From: Sphingomonas taxi
GTDB taxonomy: Bacteria > Pseudomonadota > Alphaproteobacteria > Sphingomonadales > Sphingomonadaceae
Reading direction: 5' to 3'
DNA length: 64,000 bases
Assembly (NCBI GenBank): GCA_003240625.1
Contig: QFMX01000010.1
Span: forward strand, 62,001-126,000
Positions 40,284-49,197 of this stretch are shown here, in pieces; position 1 is the stretch's first letter, and each line of letters starts with the position of its first letter. The position numbers were made by a program, and so were the translations under genes. The notes beneath the pieces are model-generated. The model was given only the letters and a program-made list of their open reading frames with translations. It was not told where the DNA came from and made no database searches.

Positions 40284-41104
40284 GCCGATCGCTGTACCGG
40301 AGCCGCGCGCGAAGGCGATTGATATCGATCAGCATAGTCGGCGCTCAATCCGAATGCCGCCTCGACCTTGGGATCGAGCCATGCCGCGATATGCGCCGCA
40401 TCCTCGGCCGCCAGATCGGGATACGCGGTCGGCACATAGGGCGCATGGCCTTGCCCCTTGTAGCTGGTGATCGGCACGAACGGCTCGCGCCGCTCAATTT
40501 CCGCCACCGCCGCCAGCGCGGTCACGAACGCCGCCGGATCGCGCGCGAACGCGTCATAGCCCAGCAATGCGACGTTATGTGCGCGGTTCGTCAGCGACGA
40601 CCAGTGGCGTAGCTTGGCGGTTCGCTTGGCGATGCAATTGGCAAAGCGTTCGCCGGTCTCGGGATCGCGCTCGTGCAGCATCTCGTCGCCGTGCATCGGG
40701 TGGCCGGGCTCGATATGCCCGAAATGATCGTCCCAATAGCTGTGCCAGTCGCTGCGGATGAACGCGTCGAACGGCTTGGCCTTCAGTTCGGGATGCGCAT
40801 GCCACGGCTGGCGGTGCAGGCTGCGCGCCCAGTCATACGCATCGCGCGCCACCACCAGCACCAGCGTATCCTTCACGAACAGCGTCTGCGGCGGCACGAA
40901 CCAATGCTTGAACCCGAACGCCTCGGTGATCGCGACGCCGGGCATGTTCGCCTCGATCGCGCGCGTGACGAGGTTGGTCCCGCTGCACCGCTGGCCGTAA
41001 ATCTGGACGCGCGTGATCGGCACGTCGCCACGTTTGACGACCCGCAACCCGGGCAAAGGCTGTTGCCAGTTCAAGGACTTGGGGGCGTTGGTGGCGATCG
41101 ACAT
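40280..41104 (-). CDS. Sulfotransferase-like P-loop protein
   Basis: 274 residues. ITRVQIYGQRCSGTNLVTRAIEANM holds a Q-R-C-S-G-T-N loop that resembles the PAPS 5'-phosphosulfate loop of sulfotransferases (GxxRSGTT type). LVVARDAYDWARSLHRQPWH is reminiscent of the 3'-phosphate-binding R-x-P-x-x-x-x-S block. Many proteins of this shape are annotated only as sulfotransferase family, and activity is not established. It heads a two-gene minus-strand operon with the MurG-like glycosyltransferase, suggesting sugar sulfation or a similar terminal modification of the same glycan. Confidence 0.55.
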   Translation of the reverse strand: MSIATNAPKSLNWQQPLPGLRVVKRGDVPITRVQIYGQRCSGTNLVTRAIEANMPGVAITEAFGFKHWFVPPQTLFVKDTLVLVVARDAYDWARSLHRQPWHAHPELKAKPFDAFIRSDWHSYWDDHFGHIEPGHPMHGDEMLHERDPETGERFANCIAKRTAKLRHWSSLTNRAHNVALLGYDAFARDPAAFVTALAAVAEIERREPFVPITSYKGQGHAPYVPTAYPDLAAEDAAHIAAWLDPKVEAAFGLSADYADRYQSPSRAAPVQRSA

Positions 41105-41427
41105 GATGCCGTGCCGCTAGCCCCGACGCGCGGTTCGTTCAATACCGCCGATCGCGGTAGCCGGCAGCCGACGTGCGCCCCCCGGTCTATGTTTCGTGCA
41201 TGTTCGCAATGTGAATCCCATGACACGTACCAGTCACCAGATGTATAGATCGGCAACGGGCCGTCATAAACCGTGCCGACGATACAACACCTCCCGACGA
41301 TGACGGTTCGAAGACACTTTAGCGATTGTCGAACATTCAGACGCGCTTCAGATATCGGCGACGGAACCAATCCGTAATCGCACAAAAATGCCGCAATACA
41401 TGGGATTGCGGTTCAGGGAGTATCGAC
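41105..41427. other. Intergenic region upstream of TonB receptor 2
   Basis: A 323-nt stretch between divergent genes. It is less GC-rich than its surroundings, as expected for two promoters. I see an AGGGAG ribosome site (41415-41420) for the receptor but no convincing operator, repeat or small gene. Confidence 0.6.
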
Positions 41428-44265
41428 ATGCGTCTGGATTTTGGCAAGCGCCTTCTGGCGTCTACGCTACTGCTTGGGATCGCCACGCCGGTCTGGGCGC
41501 AGGCCACGGAGCAGACATCGCCTGCCGCATCGCTTGATCCGGCGACCGATCAGGCGGCGCCCGAGGATGGCGACACGATCGTCGTGACCGGCTCGCGCCT
41601 TGGCGGTGAAAGCCTGCGTCAGGCGTCGCCGATTTCGGTGGTCAGCGCCAAGGAAATCGCGCTGTCGGGCCAGATCAACGTCGAGAGCGTCCTGAAGGAC
41701 CTTCCGCAGTTGATCCCCAGCACGACCGGCGCCTCAAACAACCCGGGCGGCGGCGTCGCGACGGCGGATCTGCGTGGTCTCGGCTCGACGCGCACGCTCG
41801 TCCTCGTCAACAACCGTCGCTACGTCGCCTATGACTCGAACCAGGTCGTCGATCTCAACACCATACCCTCGGCGCTGATCGAGCGGGTCGACATCGTCAC
41901 CGGCGGCCGTTCGGCGGTGTACGGCTCGGATGCGATCGCGGGCGTCGTCAACTTCGTGATGAAGAAGGACTTCAGCGGCGTCCAGGCGAACGCGAACTAC
42001 CGCATCAACGAGGCGGGCGACGGCGGCAACTTCAACGGCAACCTGTTGCTCGGCGGCAATTTCGAAGACGGTCGCGGCAACGCGACGATCTATTTCGATT
42101 ACACAAAGCGCAACGGCATCCTCCAGTCGGCGCGCGATTATTCGCGCCAGGCTCTCGTCGACGACGGCGCGGGCGGCCTGATCGCAGGCGGATCGGGCTC
42201 GATCGAGGGCACCCGCTTCGCGCTCGGCGGCGTCAATCGCAAGTTCGAGATCGACGGCAGCTACTCGGCGTACAACTCGGCGACCGACGCGTATAATTAT
42301 GCGCCCTCGAACTATCTGCAGGTCCCGCAGGAGCGGTTCCTGATGAGCGCGCAGACGCATTACGAGGTCAGTAAGGCGTTCAACGTCTATGCCGAAGGTC
42401 AGCTGATCAACAACCGCGTCAAGAACCAGCTCGCGCCGACGCCGTTCACCGGCTCGGTCGAACTCGACGTCAATTCGTCGTTCCTGTCGCCCAGCTCGCA
42501 GGCGTTGCTGCGCGGTCGTGACACCGATGGCGACGGCTATGTGACCTCGACGATCTATCGCCGCCTGACCGAGGTCGGTGCGCGTGTTTCGAACAACGAC
42601 AACACGGCATACCGCGCGGTGCTCGGTGCCAATGGCGATATCGGCGGCGGCTGGAACTACGACGCGTATTACAGCTATTCGCGCACCCGCTCGACCGAGA
42701 CGCAGAACGGCAACGTGTCGCGTAGCCGCGTGTTGCAGGCGCTTCGCACCACCACCGATGCCAGCGGTAACCTGGTGTGTTCGGATACCAGCAACGGCTG
42801 CGTTCCGCTGAACATCTTCGGTGCGGGCAACATCAGCTCGGCTGCGGCGGACTTCATCACGATCCCGACGCAGAACTCCAGCACGATCAGCGAGCAGGTC
42901 GCCAGTGCGTCGATCTCGAACCGCAATCTGTTCGATCTGGGCGCGGGGCCGGTCGGCATCGTCTTCGGTACCGAGTATCGCCGCGAACATGGCGCCTATA
43001 GCCCCGATTTCGCGCTGTCGTCGGGCGACGTGGTCGGCTTCAACGCGGGCGAAGGGCTCAGCGGCGGTTACGACGTGAAGGAAGCCTATACCGAAGTCGC
43101 CGTGCCGTTGCTGGCCGATATCCCGCTGATCAAGAAGCTCGAAGTGAATGGCGCGTATCGCTATTCCTATTATTCGACCGCGGCGAAATCGGTGAACACC
43201 TATTCGGGTGGCGTCGTCTGGTCGCTGATCGACGACATCTCGCTGCGGGGCCAATATTCGCGGGCCGTCCGCGCACCGACCGTGAACGATCTTTACAGCG
43301 GTTCGTCGCAGGATTTCCCGGCGGCGACGGATCCCTGCACCACCGCGGTTGCCGTGACCAACACCAACCTCAACGCAAGCTGCCTTTCGACGGGTGTTCC
43401 CGCCTCGCTGATCGGTACCGCCTATGACGGCGGCAGCACGCAGATCCAGACGATCAACGGCGGCAACCCGGCACTGCGCGAGGAAACGTCGGAGACGTAC
43501 ACCGCCGGCATCGTCCTCCAGCCCCGCTTCCTGCCCGGCTTCTCGTTCACGGCCGACTATTACAAGATCAAGATCGCGAACTACATCTCGACGGTCGGCA
43601 CCACCAACCTGATCCGCGCCTGCTATGGCGACGCGGACAACAACTACACGCCGTACAACGCCAGCTATTGCTCGTCGCTGCCGCGCGACGGCAACAGCTA
43701 TGCGATCACCGATGCCGTCAACACGCTGGCCAACACCGGTGGCGTGACCACCCGCGGCGTCGACTTCGAGGCGCGGTACGGCATGCCGTTGAACTTCGGT
43801 GCATTCGGCAGTGAAACCGGCAAGCTCGACTTCCGGGTCAGCGGGACGCGGCTGATCGCGTTCAACTACAACCCGCTCGCATCGATCCCCGACCTGACGA
43901 TCAACTGTGCGGGCAAGTTCGGCACGACGTGCGGCAATCCGTACGCCAAGTGGCGCCTGTCGGCCCGCACGACCTATTCGACCGGTCCGGTGACGGTTTC
44001 GCTGCTCTATCGCTACCTGTCGCCGGTGAAGGACGACGACAATGGTACGGTATATGCCGTCGAGAAGATCAAGGCGTACAACTATTTCGACCTGACCACG
44101 GCGTTCGAGGTGAAGCCAGGCTTCACCTGGTCGGTCGGCGTGAACAACCTGTTCAACAAGAAGCCCCCGATCATGGGCGACAACCAGGAACAGGCGAACA
44201 CCTACCCGTCGACCTACGACCCGTACGGCCGTGCATTCTTCGTCAGCACGAACGTCAAGTTCTAG
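41428..44265 (+). CDS. TonB-dependent receptor 2
   Basis: 945 residues. Signal peptide MRLDFGKRLLASTLLLGIATPVWAQA, then DGDTIVVTGSRLGG as TonB box/plug start. Plug motifs: VESVLKDLPQLIPST, LRGLGSTRTLVLVNNRRYV, TIPSALIERVDIVTGGRSAVYGSDAIAGVVNFVMKKDF. Barrel to a C-terminal STNVKF. It resembles TonB receptor 1 in plan but not in loop sequence, so the ligands probably differ. It precedes a response-regulator gene and the L-fuconolactonase gene, and an upstream in-frame extension is rejected because AGGGAG directly precedes ATG 41428. Confidence 0.93.
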   Translation: MRLDFGKRLLASTLLLGIATPVWAQATEQTSPAASLDPATDQAAPEDGDTIVVTGSRLGGESLRQASPISVVSAKEIALSGQINVESVLKDLPQLIPSTTGASNNPGGGVATADLRGLGSTRTLVLVNNRRYVAYDSNQVVDLNTIPSALIERVDIVTGGRSAVYGSDAIAGVVNFVMKKDFSGVQANANYRINEAGDGGNFNGNLLLGGNFEDGRGNATIYFDYTKRNGILQSARDYSRQALVDDGAGGLIAGGSGSIEGTRFALGGVNRKFEIDGSYSAYNSATDAYNYAPSNYLQVPQERFLMSAQTHYEVSKAFNVYAEGQLINNRVKNQLAPTPFTGSVELDVNSSFLSPSSQALLRGRDTDGDGYVTSTIYRRLTEVGARVSNNDNTAYRAVLGANGDIGGGWNYDAYYSYSRTRSTETQNGNVSRSRVLQALRTTTDASGNLVCSDTSNGCVPLNIFGAGNISSAAADFITIPTQNSSTISEQVASASISNRNLFDLGAGPVGIVFGTEYRREHGAYSPDFALSSGDVVGFNAGEGLSGGYDVKEAYTEVAVPLLADIPLIKKLEVNGAYRYSYYSTAAKSVNTYSGGVVWSLIDDISLRGQYSRAVRAPTVNDLYSGSSQDFPAATDPCTTAVAVTNTNLNASCLSTGVPASLIGTAYDGGSTQIQTINGGNPALREETSETYTAGIVLQPRFLPGFSFTADYYKIKIANYISTVGTTNLIRACYGDADNNYTPYNASYCSSLPRDGNSYAITDAVNTLANTGGVTTRGVDFEARYGMPLNFGAFGSETGKLDFRVSGTRLIAFNYNPLASIPDLTINCAGKFGTTCGNPYAKWRLSARTTYSTGPVTVSLLYRYLSPVKDDDNGTVYAVEKIKAYNYFDLTTAFEVKPGFTWSVGVNNLFNKKPPIMGDNQEQANTYPSTYDPYGRAFFVSTNVKF

Positions 44266-44274
44266 GATCGAAAC

Positions 44275-44311
44275 GCCTGCAATCCTCTCCGCCAGGCAGG
44301 GGATTGCAGGC
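44275..44311 (+). other. Hairpin downstream of TonB receptor 2
   Basis: GCCTGCAATCC ... GGATTGCAGGC, an 11-bp perfect stem with a 15-nt loop, 9 nt after the receptor stop. No T-run follows, so it may end the transcript weakly or stabilise it. Confidence 0.5.
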
Positions 44312-44477
44312 ACTGCCCAACGGGACGTGGGCTTCCTCACCCTGCGCTGCCTCCGCCTTCAAGTCACCGTGGCGGCAGGGGCAGGGCAGGGTTTTTCCGA
44401 CTTCGCAATATTGCGTGCGGGCCTCGTTGATGCGCGCTGTGAAACAAACGGACATATCGCGGACAAACGCGCGATCC

Positions 44478-45332
44478 ATGACCGCGTACATGATCGCAAA
44501 CCATTACGGGCTCCCCGTTTCCGTCTCGCCAACTTCACAACGCGACGACCACGCAGCCGTCGACGGTACCGATGCCGGCAGCGCGCGGATCGTCATCGTC
44601 GACGACGATCCCGGCCTGCGCGAGTTGCTGACCGAATTCCTCGTCGATCACGGCCTGCGCGCCGAAGCAGTCGATAGCGGTGCGGCACTGCGCACCCGGC
44701 TGGGCCGATCGCCCTGCGACCTGATCGTACTCGACATGATGATGCCCGGCGAGGACGGCCTGTCGGTGCTGCGGACGCTGACCCGTAACGGTCAGGCACC
44801 GGCGGTCATCATGTTCTCGGCGCTGGCGAGCGAAGTCGACCGGGTCGTCGCGCTCGAACTGGGCGCGGACGATTATGTCACCAAGCCCGCCAGCCCACGC
44901 GAGATCCTCGCCCGGATCCGTTCGGTCCTGCGGCGACGCGGTGCCGGGCTCGCGCACAGGGATGGCGCATCGAATGCGGAGCAACAGGGCGATGGCGCGG
45001 TGCCGTCGGCGCGGGCGATGACGTTCGCGTTCGCCGGCTGGACGCTCGATTGCCGGATGCGCACGCTCTACGCACCCGACGGCACGATGGTCCGCCTGAC
45101 CGATGGCGAGTTCCAGTTGCTCAACGTGTTCGTGTCGCAGCCGCAGACCGTGCATTCGCGCGACGACATGATCGCGCAGTCGGGCCGCACCGACAGCATG
45201 GCGCGCGGGCGGACGATCGACGTCAACATCAGCCGCCTGCGTCGCAAGCTCCATGCATACGACACCGTCGAGATCATCCGGACGGTGCGCGGCAACGGCT
45301 ATATCTTCATGCCGGCGGTGACCGCGGCCTGA
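44478..45332 (+). CDS. OmpR/PhoB family response regulator
   Basis: 284 residues. Receiver domain: acidic pocket IVIVDDDPGL, phospho-acceptor D86 in LIVLDMMMPGEDGL, and K in DYVTKPASPREILARIRSVLRRR. A linker leads to a C-terminal OmpR winged helix (VRLTDGEFQLLNVFVSQPQTVHSRDDMIAQSGR, GRTIDVNISRLRRKLHAY, IIRTVRGNGYIFMP). No sensor kinase is adjacent, so it is an orphan in this window. It may act on the neighbouring receptor or fuconolactonase genes. An N-terminal extension of ~35 residues is predicted before the receiver; ATG 44490 is an alternative start. Confidence 0.92.
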   Translation: MTAYMIANHYGLPVSVSPTSQRDDHAAVDGTDAGSARIVIVDDDPGLRELLTEFLVDHGLRAEAVDSGAALRTRLGRSPCDLIVLDMMMPGEDGLSVLRTLTRNGQAPAVIMFSALASEVDRVVALELGADDYVTKPASPREILARIRSVLRRRGAGLAHRDGASNAEQQGDGAVPSARAMTFAFAGWTLDCRMRTLYAPDGTMVRLTDGEFQLLNVFVSQPQTVHSRDDMIAQSGRTDSMARGRTIDVNISRLRRKLHAYDTVEIIRTVRGNGYIFMPAVTAA

Positions 45333-45429
45333 GACGTCGCGCGATTGCGACCTCCGATTGCGACGGGCGCGCGGTCGCAATACACGACGCGTGTATGACG
45401 CAATCTTTCCTCCCGATCGGCCGCCGGTG

Positions 45430-46269
45430 ATGCGGATCGACGCGCATCAGCATTTCTGGCGCTATTCGCCGGCCGCGCATCCGTGGATCGAGCCCGGCAG
45501 CGTGCTGGCGCGCGATCATGCGCCGGCCGATCTGATGCCGACGCTCGATCGGGCCGGCTTCGACGGCTGCATCGCGGTGCAGGCCGAACAGACCGAGGCG
45601 GAGACCGACGTGTTGCTCCAGCTCGCCGCGGATACGCCGAGTATCCTGGGCGTGGTCGGCTGGACCGATCTCACCGCGGACGATGTCGCGGACCGGCTCG
45701 ATGCATTGCGGCGGGTTCCGGCGCTGGTCGGCTTCCGGCACATGGTGCAGGACGAACCGGCGGACGATTTCCTGCTGACCCCCGCGTTCGTGCGCGGCGT
45801 CCGCGCGGCGCTGGCGCGCGGGTTCAGCTACGACATCCTCGTCAAGCCGCGGGAGGCCGGGCATGTCCGCCGGTTCGTCGATCTGGTCGGCGTCGACCAG
45901 ATCCGCGACGGGCAGCTGATCCTCGATCACGGTGCCAAGCCCGCCATCGCGACCGGCGGCTGGCAGCTCTGGGCCGATGCGATCGCCGACATGGCCCGTG
46001 CGCCGGCACTGCTGTGCAAGCTGTCGGGGCTGGTGACCGAGGCTGACCACGCGACCTGGACCGCGGATCGGATCGCGCCGTATCTGGATCACCTGCTCGC
46101 CTGTTTCGGACCCGATCGGCTGATCTTCGGCTCCGACTGGCCGGTCTGTCGCCTTGCGGCCGAGTATCAGGCGGTCCACGACCTGATCGACGACTTCGTC
46201 ACGCGCGCCTGTCCCGAAGCGCGCGACCGCATCTTCGGCGGCACCGCGGCGATCGCCTACGGTCTGTAG
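45430..46269 (+). CDS. Amidohydrolase family protein, probable L-fuconolactonase
   Basis: 279 residues, amidohydrolase-2 barrel. MRIDAHQHFWRYSPAAHPW carries the H-x-H, GFRHMVQDEP is the characteristic middle motif of the fuconolactonase/rhamnonolactonase group, LDHGAKP a conserved His, and FGSDWPVC the metal Asp. Hydrolyses L-fucono-1,5-lactone to L-fuconate. This supplies the step missing from the fucose block at 15-23 kb. Its 23-kb separation from that block is unusual. The ATG at 45430 is preceded closely by an in-frame GTG (45427). Confidence 0.85.
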   Translation: MRIDAHQHFWRYSPAAHPWIEPGSVLARDHAPADLMPTLDRAGFDGCIAVQAEQTEAETDVLLQLAADTPSILGVVGWTDLTADDVADRLDALRRVPALVGFRHMVQDEPADDFLLTPAFVRGVRAALARGFSYDILVKPREAGHVRRFVDLVGVDQIRDGQLILDHGAKPAIATGGWQLWADAIADMARAPALLCKLSGLVTEADHATWTADRIAPYLDHLLACFGPDRLIFGSDWPVCRLAAEYQAVHDLIDDFVTRACPEARDRIFGGTAAIAYGL

Positions 46270-46394
46270 CGGGCGCGGCGCTCGGTCGGAGCATCGCGCA
46301 ACGGCGTCGCGCCCCGGGCCGCGCGCTACCCACCCCGCGCTACTCACCCCTTACCCTGCACCCCGCACCATTTCCCTGACGGAGGATCGCGGTT

Positions 46395-47111
46395 ATGGAT
46401 GCGGCGATGCCTCAGCGACGCGCTCGATCTCCTGCCGTGCGCTCTCGCCCCCACGGCGCTCGCTCCCAGGGCTCTCGCTCGCGGTCATCACCGCGCCGGC
46501 CGTCCTCCGAACACTGGCTGCTGCTGCTCGGCGCCGCGGTCGTGTTCGCGGTGATCTGCGGTTCGCTCACCGACCTGCCCTGGCCGACCGCAAGCACCGA
46601 TTTGCGGCGTCCGCGCCGGCTCACCATGGCGCAGGCTCGGGCTTCCAATGCGCTCGTCCCGACCGTGGTAAAAGAGCGGTCGCCCGCCAAGCGCTTCCGC
46701 TTTCGCGGCGGTCCTGCGGCGCGCGAACAGGCGACCGAATGCCTCGCGACGGTCGCGCTGTACGAGGCCGGCAGCGACCGCGACGGACAGCGCGCCGTGA
46801 TCCAGGTCGTGCTCAACCGGGTCCGCGCGCCGGGGTTTCCCAAGACGGTCTGCGGCGTGGTCTATCAGGGATCGAACCGGAACACCGGGTGTCAGTTCTC
46901 GTTCACCTGCGACGGATCGCAGACGCGCCGGCCCGAACGCAACGGGTGGGAGCAGGCTCGCCGTGCCGCCCGCCGGGCGCTCGGTGGTTACGTCTATGCG
47001 CCGGTCGGCCGGGCGACGCACTATCACACCGACTGGCTGGTCCCCTATTGGCGGTCGTCGCTGGTCAAGGTGGCGACCGTACGGTCGCACATCTTCTATC
47101 AGCGGCGATGA
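46395..47111 (+). CDS. Cell wall hydrolase, SleB family
   Basis: 238 residues. A very basic, Ser/Arg-rich start (residues 5-38) leads to one membrane-spanning helix HWLLLLGAAVVFAVICGSL (about 40-58). The periplasmic domain is the hydrolase_2/SleB type: ECLATVALYEAGSDRDGQRAVIQVVLNRVRAPGFPKTVCGVVYQG...CQFSFTCDG, then ATHYHTDWLVPYW. Related spore-cortex lytic enzymes cleave peptidoglycan; sphingomonads carry several relatives without sporulating. Likely a lytic transglycosylase-type wall-remodelling enzyme. The RlpA gene follows 50 nt downstream. Confidence 0.85.
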   Translation: MDAAMPQRRARSPAVRSRPHGARSQGSRSRSSPRRPSSEHWLLLLGAAVVFAVICGSLTDLPWPTASTDLRRPRRLTMAQARASNALVPTVVKERSPAKRFRFRGGPAAREQATECLATVALYEAGSDRDGQRAVIQVVLNRVRAPGFPKTVCGVVYQGSNRNTGCQFSFTCDGSQTRRPERNGWEQARRAARRALGGYVYAPVGRATHYHTDWLVPYWRSSLVKVATVRSHIFYQRR

Positions 47112-47161
47112 CGCTCTTGCCGGAGCGCATTCCTGCATCGGCCCGACGGACAAGGATATCC

Positions 47162-47731
47162 ATGTCGAACCTCCTACGAACTGCGACCGGCACCGCGTGC
47201 CTCGGCCTGCTCGCTTTGACCGGTTGTGCAGGCGGATCCTATCGCCCGGTCAGCGATGCCCCGGTGAAGCTCGGCGGTCCCTACCGGGTCAGGGGCGCCA
47301 CCTATGTGCCCGCCGTCGATCCCACCTACGACGTGCTCGGATATGCCAGCTGGTACGGATCGGAATCGGGTAACCGTACCGCGAGCGGCGAGCGGTTCCG
47401 CCCCGACTGGACGACCGCGGCGCATACCACGCTGCCGCTGCCGACCTATGTCGAGGTCACCGCGCTCGATACCGGTCGGCGGATCATCGTGCGGATCAAC
47501 GATCGGGGCCCGTTCGCCGGCGGCGCGCGGATCATCGACCTCTCGCGCGGCGCGGCCGAGCGTCTGGGGGTTCGCGCAGCGGGCCAGGCCGCGGTCAGGG
47601 TTCGCATCGTCGAGCCGACCGCCGACGACCGTGCCCGCCTTCGCAAGGGCAAGCGCGCGCGAGAGCTGCCGCCGATCTCCGAGCATGATCGGCTGAGCCT
47701 CAGGTCACAGCTGGCTGCCGCCGGATTCTGA
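47162..47731 (+). CDS. rlpA: RlpA family septal ring lytic transglycosylase, lipoprotein
   Basis: 189 residues. Type II signal peptide with lipobox LLALTGC (Cys at about 22), then the double-psi beta-barrel: GYASWYGSESGNRTASGERFRPDWTTAAHTTLPLPTYVEV..., with R-I-N-D-R-G-P-F and IIDLSRGAAERLG, holding the catalytic Glu and Asp of lytic transglycosylases. RlpA cuts glycan strands lacking stem peptides at the division septum. There is no SPOR domain at the C terminus, so septal targeting is uncertain. Preceded by a wall hydrolase gene; a tandem repeat begins just after its stop. Confidence 0.88.
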   Translation: MSNLLRTATGTACLGLLALTGCAGGSYRPVSDAPVKLGGPYRVRGATYVPAVDPTYDVLGYASWYGSESGNRTASGERFRPDWTTAAHTTLPLPTYVEVTALDTGRRIIVRINDRGPFAGGARIIDLSRGAAERLGVRAAGQAAVRVRIVEPTADDRARLRKGKRARELPPISEHDRLSLRSQLAAAGF

Positions 47732-47747
47732 TGGCCGAACTGTCGGT

Positions 47748-47816
47748 CAGGATCTACGGGGCAGGATCTACGGGGCAGGATCTACGGGGCAGGATCTACG
47801 GGCCAGGGCTACGGGT
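47748..47816. repeat. 14-bp tandem repeat, ~4.9 copies
   Basis: CAGGATCTACGGGG repeated four times back to back (last unit ends GGGC), followed by a shorter CAGGGCTACGGGT. It lies right at the convergent junction of rlpA and the DUF2254 gene, with its end at the DUF2254 stop codon. Short direct repeats of this kind are prone to copy-number change. Confidence 0.9.
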
Positions 47817-49069
47817 CAGTCTGCGCGATCGCCCCAATGCCCGCGATGCGCAGCCTCGAACGCGGCGAGATCGTCCGCGTCGTCCATCATGCGACGCGCT
47901 CGCTCCAGGCAGTGATCGGCCAGCGCGCGGATGTCGCGCCGGGCCGCGGGCAGCGCCGCGTGAAGCGCTGCGAGCGTGACGGTCAGCCGGATCGTGACTT
48001 CGGCCTCCTGGCTCCCCTCGCGCAGGATCGGGCGGAAGGCATCGGTCAGCATCTCCTCGACGGTCGGGCGCGTCAGATAGACCGGCGGCAGGTCGTCGAT
48101 CTGCACCGCGTCGGGCTGGTCGACCGGCAGGTTGAGCAGCACCCGCAGCAACGCGTTGAGCACCTCGATCGCGGTACCGGGATCGTTGGTCGCGGGCGAC
48201 AAGGCCCGGCTTGCAATCTCCGACAGCGCGATCAACCCGAGCCGCGGGTCCTGGTCGAACGAGCGGTGCCGCTCGATCGTGAAGGCGCGCAGCATGAGCG
48301 TCCGCAGCGCGTCGTCGGCCGTGCCTTCGATCCGCATCAGGTCGCGGTGCGGGTGGACCATTGCGCCCGGCAATACGACGACATGGATGACGATCCCCCG
48401 CTGCGTCGCGATCGCAGCCAGCGCGGCGACGTCGACATGCGTGACATAGCCGGTCGTCTCGCCGCGGATAGACTGTGCCCCGACCGGCACCGCGATCGCG
48501 GGACGCCCGCCCAGATAGGGCTTTGCGGCGAAGTCCGTCATCGCGTCGGCCGCGGCATTCTCGACCCGGTCGATGACGTCGGACATCCGACCGAACGCGG
48601 TGATGTGCGCGATCCAGCGCAACAGCGTGACGACCACCCAGACGACGATCAGGACGGTCGCGCCGAACAGGATGATCCGGCCTTCGCTGCCATAGGCGTG
48701 CGTCTGGAGGCCGATGATCCCGACGATCGAGAATACGAACGCGCCGAGGAAGGTCGACAACGCGTTCTGCGAGGTGGGGTCGTTGATCAGCAACTGCGTC
48801 GCGCGCGGTGTCGCCAACTGCGTCGCCGACGAATAAGCGCTGACCATCGCCGTCAGTGAAAAGGTCGTCACCGCCAGCATGCTCGACGCCATGATCTGCA
48901 GGATCGTGCCGACCGCGTCCTGGCCCAGATCGGCGCCGAACGAATACGGGAGATAGGGCACGATCGCGCCCGACAGGATCGCCAGCACGACGCTCAACAG
49001 GCTGATGATCGCGGCACGAAACCAGATCTTCCGGACGATCCGGCGCAGGATCCACGACCATTTCTTCAT
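47816..49069 (-). CDS. DUF2254 domain-containing membrane protein
   Basis: 417 residues. Four hydrophobic helices in the first half (IISLLSVVLAILSGAIVPYLP; TILQIMASSMLAVTTFSLTAMV; FLGAFVFSIVGIIGL; IILFGATVLIVVWVVVTLL), then a ~260-residue soluble domain (TGYVTHVDVAALAAIATQRGIVI, ...RSFDQDPRLGLIALSEIASRALSPATNDPGTAIEVLNAL). The family is uncharacterised, though ion transport has been suggested in the literature. The ClC-type gene is divergent from it and might share a functional theme. Confidence 0.88.
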   Translation of the reverse strand: MKKWSWILRRIVRKIWFRAAIISLLSVVLAILSGAIVPYLPYSFGADLGQDAVGTILQIMASSMLAVTTFSLTAMVSAYSSATQLATPRATQLLINDPTSQNALSTFLGAFVFSIVGIIGLQTHAYGSEGRIILFGATVLIVVWVVVTLLRWIAHITAFGRMSDVIDRVENAAADAMTDFAAKPYLGGRPAIAVPVGAQSIRGETTGYVTHVDVAALAAIATQRGIVIHVVVLPGAMVHPHRDLMRIEGTADDALRTLMLRAFTIERHRSFDQDPRLGLIALSEIASRALSPATNDPGTAIEVLNALLRVLLNLPVDQPDAVQIDDLPPVYLTRPTVEEMLTDAFRPILREGSQEAEVTIRLTVTLAALHAALPAARRDIRALADHCLERARRMMDDADDLAAFEAAHRGHWGDRAD

Positions 49070-49197
49070 GCCTGTTCCCCGGTCGACGCCTGTGCGCCCT
49101 AGACGGGAACGGTCGCGCGCATGAAACGCTCCGGGGCACGATGCGGCTTGCCATGCCGGGGTGACGGACGAGGGCGCATAATCTAGGTCAACGTCGC

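Noticed and set aside
41734..44340. An 868-codon minus-strand open frame opposite TonB receptor 2
   Set aside because: Same reason: Arg/Asp/Val-rich antisense frame with no recognisable domain.
47748..47816. CRISPR array
   Set aside because: Units are 14 bp, directly adjacent, without unique spacers and without cas genes nearby.
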